Of a DNA stretch of 32,165 bases, positions 10,701 to 20,681 are shown one piece after another; positions within the stretch are counted from its first letter, which is position 1, and every line of letters begins with the position of its first letter. The notes beneath the pieces are model-generated. The model was not told where the DNA came from, searched no databases, and saw only the letters and a list, made by a program, of their open reading frames with translations. The DNA is from Symbiodinium natans (taxonomy: Eukaryota > Sar > Dinophyceae > Suessiales > Symbiodiniaceae): contig CAJNDS010001144.1 of assembly GCA_905221605.1 (NCBI GenBank), positions 1 to 32,165 of the forward strand, read 5' to 3'. A program made the position numbers and the translations under genes.

Positions 10701-13700
10701 GGTGGTTTAAGGTTTAGGGTTTAGGGTGGTTTAGGGTTTTTAGGGTTTTTAGGGTTTTTGGGGTTTTTAGGGTTTTTAGGGTTTTTCGGGTTTTTAGGGT
10801 TTTTAGGGTTTTTAGGGTTTTTAGGGTTTTTAGGGTTTTTAGGGTGTTTAGTTTAGGTTCTTTTTTTTTTTTTGGGGGGGGGGGGGGTTTAGGGTTTAGG
10901 GTTTAGGGTTTTTAGGGCTTCTTTGGTTTTTAAGGTTCTTTAGGGCTTTTGGGGTTTGCAGGGTTTGTATTCAAGGCTTCTGGGGTTTGTAGGGTGTGCA
11001 TTCAAGGGCTGTGTGAACTTTAGGGTCACTCTTTTTACTCTGTAGGGTTTGGGCTTTGGGTTTTTTTAGGGGCTTGGGGGTTTAAGGCTTTGCTTCGTGT
11101 CCGAGGTTTGGGCGGACCGAGTAAGGCTTACAGCTTGGGTGGTCCTGCCACTCACAAGCTCCTGGTGTGGCGTGTTTCGAGCTCGGCTTGCGAGCGGCGT
11201 GCCAGTGCCCGGAAATTCGCTTGCCAGGAAGGAAGCGTGAGTAGGCTGTCAGCATCCCAGCTCGCATTCGCGGCAGGCCGAGTGGCGGATCGTCGTCGTC
11301 ATCCGGAGCCTCAGGAGAGCTGTCGGACATGGAGATCCTCCGCGAGTTCAACGACCTCGGCTGGTATCCCAAGCAGGTCCTGGAGGAGCTCAGGGGAAAT
11401 GGTGTCGCTCCAAGCCCACGGACGGGCACAGAGACGCTAGACCCTACAACTCCAAGGCTGGCGAGACTCCCACAGTTCTAGGGTTTAGGGTTTAGGGTTC
11501 GAAAACGTCCTAACCCTCTCGAAACACTAAGCACAAAAGCACCAGACCCCATAGAACCCTAAACCCTAAACCCTAAACCCTAAACCCGAGGCCCTTATCA
11601 ACCCTTAGTCATAAGCCCCGTGCCATGAGCCTTTCGACTCCCTTAAACCCCTGAACCCGAAACAGCTATCACCCTAAACCCTAAACCCTAAACCCTGAAC
11701 CCTGAACCCTGAACCCTGAACCCTGAGCCCCAAACAGCTGCTACCAGCCCGCAGATACTTCGGGACGTCGTCAAGGCTGGGATCTGTGTGTTAGGGTTTA
11801 GGGTGTAGGGTTTAGGGTGGCGTGTGTTTAAAGTTTTGGGTTTTGCGTTCTGGTCCCTGATGTAGACCATCTGAAACAGGGGCGGAGGTGTTGTAGATTG
11901 TGGATGAATAGGGAGTAAGTAACTGTGCAGTAATGGGACCCCCCCCCATTAAAAAAAAGGGCTCCAATATATAACCCTAAACCTAGACACCCTAAAACCC
12001 TAAACCCCTAAACCCTAGAGCCCTAAACCCTAATTAAACCCTAAAACCCTACACCCTAAACCCGCAGAGTAGCCCATACAAAGATCGTTGTCATAGGGCC
12101 GCCGGCACGAACCCCAGACTCAATTTACCCTAAGCCCTAAACCCTAAACCCTAAACCCTGAACCCTGAACCCTGAACCCTGAATTTTGAACCCTGAACCC
12201 TGAACCCTGAACCCTAAACCCGAACCCTAAACTCTAAACTCTAAGCCCTAAACCCCCAAAACCAAAACCCCAACATTGGGGCCATCTTGTAGATAAAAAT
12301 CCAAACTTCCAAGTCGGCTGCAAGTAGCCCGCAGCCTTCCGCCTTTAGCCTTAAACGGTTTAGGTTTTAGGGTTAAGGGTTAAGGGTTTAGGGTTTAGGG
12401 AGCTTTCAGTCCCAGAGCTACTAATACATGATCATGAGGGTAGGGTTTTTATTACAATCATTGGCGTTGTTTGGCTTAGGGCTTAGGGTCTATAGGGTTT
12501 TTAGGGTTTCATAGGTTTGGGGTTTAGGGATGCTCGACTCCGGGACATCATGGGTTCCCCTACTACACCCCTCTATACTACCTGAATTATGGGGGGAACC
12601 TAGGGGGGGGGATCGTATAGAGGGGGGTAGTAGGGGAACCCGAAACCCTAAACCCTAAACCCTAAACCCTAAACCCTAAACCCTAATCCCTAAACCCTAA
12701 ACCCTAAACCCTAAACCCTAAACCCTAAACCCTAAACCCTACTTGAGAACCCATGATGCCAGGAGTGTCTCATCCGCCACATCCTCAAAGTCATCAACAC
12801 CACGAACTCCACCTCCCACGCGTCGGGCAGCCACGACGCCTCTCAGGGTGCAAGGAGACCCGGTAAGGAGGGTTTAGGGTTTAGGGTTTAGGGTTCAGGG
12901 TTTAGGGTTTAGGGTTTTGGGTTTTGGGTTTTGGGTTTAGGGTTCAGGGTTCAGGGTTCAGGGTTCAGGGACTGAAGGCCCGAAACCTTAAGTCCTAGGG
13001 AGGGCGAGTGTGCCTTCATAGGCGGAGTTCACATAGCCCAAGACCCTTCAGAGGCTTAGGGCTTCAAGTTTTAGCAAGATCCTACTCTTTCAACAAAATC
13101 CAGGACCGTCATCCCCTTTGCACCCCCTCGCTCCCACCCCCGTTCCCCCCCTCCGCCCCCTTCCCCCGCTCCCCCCCCTCCGCTGGCACCTAGGCCGGTC
13201 TCCTGGCAACTCCCCAGGCCGGGTTTGCTGTTCTCCGTGCTGAGTTAAGTGTCGGCCCTGTAAGGAGTGTATGTTGGGGCTCAGGTTTTGTAATCGGCAA
13301 GAAGCCCCAAACAGACACCAAACCCTAAACCCCAAACCCTAAACCCTAAAACCAAACTATAAACCCCAAACCCCTAAACCCTAAACCCTTAAACCCCTCA
13401 AAGCCAGGGCTACACAGCCGGGGACTTGGAGAGTCTCTCTCCCGACTGCGTGAACGGCCTGATGACCAAAGGCTATGGAATTCAGGCCCTGTCTTTTTAG
13501 GGGTTTGGGGTTTAGGGTTTAGGGTTTATGGGTTTAGGGTTTAGAGGTTTAGGGGTTTGGGGGTTTGGGGGTTTGGGGGTTTGGGGGTTTAGGTCATAGG
13601 ATATAGGTTTAGGGGTTTAGGGTTTGGAGTTTGGGGATGGCCGCAAAAGAAGAGCCCCCAAGGCCCTTGAGGAAGTCTTACTTTGCTGGCTGAGAGACCT

Positions 13701-16700
13701 TGGGATCTCTACGACCCCTTAAACCCTGACCCTAAACCCTTAAACTCTGAGTTCTTCAAATACTCTGGGGGAGCCTCGGGAGCCTTAAGTTGCAATGTAC
13801 TTGTGATGTTTTGCTTTCCACGCTTTAGACTTCCAGACTATCCCCGAAGTGGCATCAGACTTGTGTAGAGTGTGTTTGTTTTGTTGTATTTCTGAATGTG
13901 GGTCAGGGTGTCGTTTGAGCTGTGGGACTTCGGTGAGGTTAGCCTCTTTCAGATTCATTTTTTGGGTCTGGCGGTCATTGTTCTTTCTTTCGTTTTTCAG
14001 GGCAAGAGGGTTCATAGAGGTTAGGGCTTCGGGCAATCAACCTCGCCCCGAGTCGGCAGCTACCGGAGGGCGTGGTCCCTGTTTGAAGGGTACCTTTTCT
14101 CAGCGATCCTTTTGTACAAGGATGCAGCTAAGGGTACAGGACCCGAAGCTAGAATGCATCCTCAATGATGCGAGCACACGGGTGTTGGGCAACTCGGAAC
14201 TGCAGACCTTCAGCCCGGATCTTTCGGCGTTAGGTCTCCTAAACCCTAAACCCTAAACCCTAAACCCTAAATGGGGGCTGATTGGGTTTTCTTGGGGCTT
14301 CCAGGACCACTTCATCGAGGATCGCATCATTGAGGACGACCGCGGATCGGGCCTAGCCCCCTAAACTCCTTTAAGGCTTTGTAGGCTTTAGGCTTCAGGC
14401 TTTAGGGTTTAGGGTTTAGGGTTTAGGGTTTAGGGTTTAGGGTTTAGGGTTTCGGGCAACCCCTCTCTTCTGTTGCGAGCTGCAGGGGCCCTGTAAGGGG
14501 ATGGAAGTATTGGCTTTGGCTCCTGTGAGGACGTCTACAAGGAGCTGGAGATGATCGACTTCGAAGGCAAACTCACGCAGGCGCGCGTTTTTGGTTTTTG
14601 AAAGACCTAGCAAAATAGGTCCACGGGTAGTTGTCTTTGTGCCGTGGGGTTGAGGGTTTAAGGGAAAGGTTGATCTTTTGGGCATGTTTGGGTCATTTTG
14701 TTTTCCTTTACGTGGTTCAAAACTGAGGTCAGAAGGGTCCAAAGAAAACTTCGCTTCTAAGAAGCCCTCGAAGGCCCGAGCGGCGTCAAAGGCCAAGAGT
14801 AGGACGGATGAAAGGGAGTGAGCCGTTTGGTGGTTTCGGATTCAGGGTTTAAGGTTGAAGTTGAAGGGGGTTTTGTCTAGGGTCTGGTGTTTTGGATTCA
14901 GGGTTTAGAGTTGTGACAAAGGGTTTGAGGGGGTTTGGAATTTTAGGGTTTAGGGTCGAGGTTTCAATTTTGGGATACTACCCCTTATACTGGCAGTCCT
15001 TAGTAAGGAGTATACTAGAGGGTACTATACTCCCTATTACGGTCTGTTGGTATGAGGGAGAACATCCAAATCTGTAACGCACGAAGCCCCTTCAACCGCA
15101 TATTCGCCAGCCCTTAGCCCCTAGCCCTGGAGCACAAAGCCTTCCACCCGAAGTAGAAACCCTGGCCCCTTAACTCCCCTAAACCCTAAATCCCCCAACC
15201 CCAAGCTCTTCTCTCGCCATGCTCCCGCACGTAGGTGCAGCAGCAGAAGATGATCGGATACCGCACCGACAAAATCTGCTGGGTCAACTTCGAAGGCCTC
15301 CTGAAGCCGCTAAATAAGGGTTTTGGGTCTAGAGTTTAGGGCCTAGGGCTTAGGGCTTAGGGCTCAGGGGTTTAGGGCATACGCTCGAGCAATTGAATCA
15401 AGATGGTCCTCGAATGCTTCCTCGGCCTCTGGAAGATCGGGATCAACTGCAACGAGGTAGTACGTGCTGTCGCACATTCTACCTCCGCGCCCCTTGCCTT
15501 GTTCATCGCCCTGGCAAGTTGCTCTACCACAGTGAAGAACCCAACTATTGGAGAGGGGCTCGAACCTGGGGGTCATCGTAGTCCGGGCATTGATGACAAC
15601 TCTGACCCATGGGATGGTGATCGAGTCCTCACAGACAATGGTGGCGAGGATGATAAGTTTGGTCGTGAGGCATCTTTGCAGGACACGGTTCTGTTCATCC
15701 TTCGGAACATAGGGCTTAGGGCTTAGGGCTTGGGGTTTAGGGTTTAGGGTTTGGGGCTTAAATAGGGGTTTAGGGCAACACCCGACACTCCCCAGATACC
15801 CTAAGTATCCTAAACCCTAAGGCCTACACTCCCCAAACACCCTGAAGTTGCCCTGCCTGACGCATCTTACGCCCGATCCCGCGACCCCTCAACCTCAAAT
15901 CCCTAAAACACTCCCCCTGAGGCTCGAAGCACCAGTCTCTCACCGGGCCCAGAGCTTCCCGAACCGATCAGGGTTACGTAGTAGTAGAGCAGGTATCCTT
16001 AATTAGACTTTTTGGGGTTTCTGAATCCCTTATAATCCCAAAGGTTAACCTTTACTTCCCATGTGTACTGGACAACTAGGTTTCGAACCTGAGCACGGTT
16101 CCATGATGGCACATATTTTGAGGACATGCTTTCGACAACAGCAATGTTTTGAGGCGGCCGTGATAGCCGTGGGATGTCAAATGTGTGTTTAGGCTGGACG
16201 GAGGGTTTTCGGTACCGGCGGCTGTTTGAAGTGCCAGCCCGTCCCAGGCACTGCACTCACTTGGTGAAAGCAAGGGAGTCCCTGAAACCCTGAAACCCCT
16301 CAACCTTTAACCCTAAACTTCCCTAAACCCTAACTAACCCTAAACCCTAAACCCTAAAGCCTAAACCCACCGAAACCCTCAACCCGTGAAGCCTCACACC
16401 CCAGAAAGGCCTCGACCGGGAGAAACAGCCTGGTCTTCTGGAGCTCTTCAAGAAGATGATCTCCATCCCCTTCGAGCTCAATAAGAAGTGCAGCCCCTTG
16501 GGGGAAGGATGGAGTCTAGGTTTTAGGGTTTAGGGTTTCGGGTTTCGGGTTTGGGGTTTAAGGTTTAGGGTTTAGGGTTTAGGGTTTAGGGTTTGGCGAG
16601 AGTCAGTCAGAAGCTGCTCCCAATACATCAGCTAGAGTGGTACGACACGACCTGAGCGTTCCGATGTGTGCTCGTCCGTGGCTTGTTCATTCTAAACATT

Positions 16701-19700
16701 TCTAAACTAGGTCTGCTTCTAGCCCCAACCCCTAAACCCAAAACCCTAAACCCTAAACCCGCTTATCCTATTGTCAAGGTGTGCCAGTCCCCCAGTGCTC
16801 AACTCCCGAAGCTTTGCTTCATTCGCACCTGAGTCACTGAGGCTTGTATCTGCAGGCATCTGCCTCATTCCACTTGGGCTGCTACCCCAAGGCTCCTGTC
16901 TGCTGCCTCTAAGCCACCCTCAGCCCTAAACCCTAAACCCTAAACCCTAAACCCTAAACCCTAAACCCTAAACCCTAAACCCTAATTAAGCCTAAACCCT
17001 AAACCCTAAACCATAAAGCCTACACTTATCTTAAGAAGCCGGATGTAGAAAGTGGCAAGCCCTGATTTAGTGCTTGGTGCGGTTTGGGGGTTAGGGCGCA
17101 GAGCTTCCCGTCCAAGTTGCCTCTTCTTAACCATGTTTGAAGGTTCATGGGTAGTTAGAGGTAGGGTTACTTATAACCGGGGTAGGCCCTTATTCCATTT
17201 TTGTAGGGCTTTGGTTCCCTTAAAAAGCCCCTTGAAGCAAGAAAGGGTGCCCTTCTTACTCCTAGGTTACTAAACCCTAAACCCTAAACCCTAAGCCCTT
17301 TTTTCATTCCTAGGCTACTCTTGGGAAGACGAATATGACTAGAGACCTTAATATTACCGCGTGCTAGCGAATTCTCGTTTCGTTCATTCGGTTTGGGGTT
17401 TAGGGTTTGGGTTTTAGGGTTTAGGGTTTAGGGTTCAGGGTTGAGGGTTTGGGTGTGGGCCTAGGGTTTCGGGTGTAGGCTTGCCAACACCTTTAAGCAG
17501 CAAAAAGGGTATCCTTCTTATGCCTCGGTTCCTCCGGGGCCTAGCCGCAGGACGCCTACTACAAGAAGCACGTGGACGGAGGATATGAGTCGAACTTGAA
17601 CAACGGTAGGAAGGTGACCGCCACTAGGCCGCAGAAAAGAAGGGTTTAGGGTGTCGGGTTCAGGGTTTGTGGGGTTTGTTGGGTTTTCAAGGGGTGATAT
17701 GGTTGCAGGGTTGAAGGCTTATATGCTTACATGCCCTGATATACCCTCATATTCTGCTGAAGACCTTTCAACCCTAAACCCTGAACCCTAAACCCTGGAC
17801 CCTAAACCCTAAACCGAAACTAAAGACCTCCTTAAGCCTTCTAAGAACTGCCCAAGGCCCTCTTCTACGCGAACAAGGACTGGTCCCAGAGCGACGGAGG
17901 AGGGGGCCGGAGTAAGGGTTTAGGGTTTAGCATTCAGGGTTTAGGGTGTAGGGTGTAGGGTTTAGGGTTTAAGGTTTAGGCTCCCGATTTCCGGAAAACG
18001 CCGTACAGCAGCTACTTACTCCCCAAAAACAGGACTGAACAGCAAGTACCTGTAGGCACAAGTATCCCCTACAAGAACTAAACCCTACAAGCCCTTACAA
18101 ACCCGAGAACCCTCTTGAACCGCATGCATGGACCCTTTGGTCTTTCTTGCGCAGGCCAAGGGTTTAGGGTTTAGGGTTTAGGGTTTAGAGTTTAGAGTTT
18201 AAAGCTTAAGCTCCAGCCTGTGGCAAAGCCTTTTTTCGGCCTCCACGGCCTCCAAACACCTCGAAGCCCTCAAACCACACCGCGTCTTCAAACCTGACAG
18301 CCGCCTTCCAGGATGGGCTATGATAGCCTAGAATACGTGAAAAGGCCCTTTATAGGGTTCATTATGGGGATGATGAGGCCTATAGTAGCCCATCCTGGTA
18401 AGAGCTGCAGTTAGGGCGCCGTAGCCCATCCTGGTAAGAGCTGCAGTCAGGGCGCCTGAAGAGTCCAACCTTAACACCCGACACCAAAGCGCCGTAAGTC
18501 CACAGCCCTCAATACCCTCAAACCCCGAAAATTTGACTCAAGCGACCATCAAGCCGAAACCCTAAGCCCTACTCACCTAAACCCTACACCCCTAACCCTA
18601 GTCACCCTCAGAAGCCCTGAACCCTAATCACCCTAAGCCCTAATCACCCTAGACCCTAATCACCCAAAACCCTAATCACCACAAGCACCCGAAACCTTAA
18701 TCACCGCAAACACTAATCACCATAAACCCTACTCACCCTAAGCCCTAAACACCATAGACCCTAAACCCTTATCACCCGAAACCCTTAGCCGAAAATCAAT
18801 TCTGGAGAGGGTGTCTCCGCATCTACAAGCGGCGACCGATCCTGGGCAGATGAGACTTCTGGGTGTTTTGGGGGGCCTCTGTTCAATGCATCAAAAGGCC
18901 CTAAAACCTAGACCCTAAACCCTAAACCCTAAATTTGGGGCTTTCTGGGCCTTTGTCGGGTTACGCCCGAAAATCCGAGTCCCGCAGACTGAACGATGGA
19001 GGGTCTGCCTTCTTTCGGGGTATTCAGTTGTTAGGGATTTGCAGGGCTTAGGGATGTTTAGGGCTTAGGGTAGATACGGCCCAAGACCCCCCCCATGTAT
19101 TTCAGGTTTTTTGTCCGCTGTTTTGGGGCCCGAAGTTTTTTGTTTTTGGAGTCTTGGGCCTGGGGGGTTTAGGGTTTAGGGTTTAGGATTCAGGGTTTAG
19201 GATTCAGGGTTTAGGATTCAGGGTTTAGGGTTTAGGGTTTAGGGTTTAGGGTCTAGGGTTTAGGGTTTAGGGTTTAGGGTTTAGTTTAGGGTTTAGGGTT
19301 TAGGACTTAGATAAGTTATCCGCAGAGTCGCCCCAAGAAGGAACCCCTTCCAGCTGGAGAAGGGCGCGGAGCCCTGGAAGGAAGATGAGGTGGAGGAGGA
19401 GGGTGCCGATCCTTCTCTTCTCTTGGCTTAGGGTTTAGGGTTTAGGGTTTAGGGTTTAGGGTTTAGGGTTTAGGGCTTAGGGCTTAGGGTTTAGGGTTTA
19501 GGGTTTAGGGTTTAGGGTTTCGGGTCTAGGGTTTAGGGTTTAGGGTTTAGGGTTTAGGGCTCAGGGCTTAGGGTTCAGGGCTCAGGGTCTAGGGTTTAGG
19601 GTTTAGGGGCGGGGTTCCAGGGCTCATGGCGGCTTAGGGCTGTAGACACCCTAAACGCTGCAAGGTCGCGACACCCTTGCGAAACTTGGGGTTGGATTCA

Positions 19701-20591
19701 AAGGTACATGGTTCGCTTCTCGAGCGGCGACTCTGAGACCGGGGCTTTTTAGGGTTCAGATGTCTGGTGTTGGTGTTTAGGCGCCTTCAGGTCTGAAAAT
19801 CCAACTTAGCGCAACTCTTCGAGCTCATCGCGCCCACGGTAGCGTGCAGGGGAGCGGAGGCTGTCGGGCGTTGAGGCTTCAGGGTTTCTTCTCGGGTGTC
19901 GAGCTTGGGGCTTCTAGGGCTTCTATAGGGCTGTAGAGGCTTCAGAGCTGATAGGGAACCCTAAACCCTAAACCCTAAGCCCTAAGCCCTAAACCCTATA
20001 AACCCTAAACCCTCTGTGGGGGGCCTCCCACACCCTCCACGGCCGAGAGGACATTGCGCCCGAAGCCGGGCGCCTCGTTCTCTTCCGAAGTCGGGTGCCC
20101 CGCCGGAACTATCCCTGGGTTTAGGGTTTAGGGTTTAGGGTTTAGGGTTTAGGGTTTAGGGTTTCGGTGTACTTGGAGGTTCATGGGTAGTAGTTTCAAG
20201 TAGGGTGACAAGTGAGGCTGTCCAGCCCTATTTGGGGTACTTGTAACGCTAACGCTACTGATACCTACCCATGAACCTCCAAGCACAAACCTAAACTCTA
20301 CAAACTTACGACCCTAAATTCCACAAACCCTGCAAGCCCCCCAAGCGCCCTGGTTCTTAGCAGGGGGAGGAGGGAATGAGGGCCCTATATATACCCGTCT
20401 CAGTCCCTCAAGTGCCCTGAGTTCATCGACAATCCGCCTCAGCCCTGAACTCACGGCCTTAATCCCTAAACCCTGAACTCCAATTTGTTTTTTCCCCTCC
20501 CTCCCTCTCTCCCTCCTCTCTCTCTCTCTCTCTCGCTGTGTCTCTCTCCCTCCCTCTCCCTCTCCCTCTCCCTTTCCCTCTCCCTCTCCCT

Positions 20592-20622
<31 letters not shown>

Positions 20623-20623
20623 A

Positions 20624-20681
<58 letters not shown>

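Noticed and set aside
11082-11429. 115-codon minus-strand frame
   Set aside because: Antisense of exon 16, whose plus-strand frame has better composition, splice sites and phase.
13849-14256. 135-codon plus-strand frame as an intronless gene
   Set aside because: Its first half is low-complexity Cys/Phe-rich and contains the pyrimidine tract; only the part after 14000 is considered, as a possible alternative exon.
14437-14796. 119-codon minus-strand frame
   Set aside because: It overlaps exon 20 in antisense and continues into repeat DNA; the plus-strand segment fits the hydroxylase domain.
15515-15575. Functional permuted tRNA gene
   Set aside because: The T-stem pairs at only two of five positions and no acceptor stem can be drawn; kept only as a tRNA-like motif.
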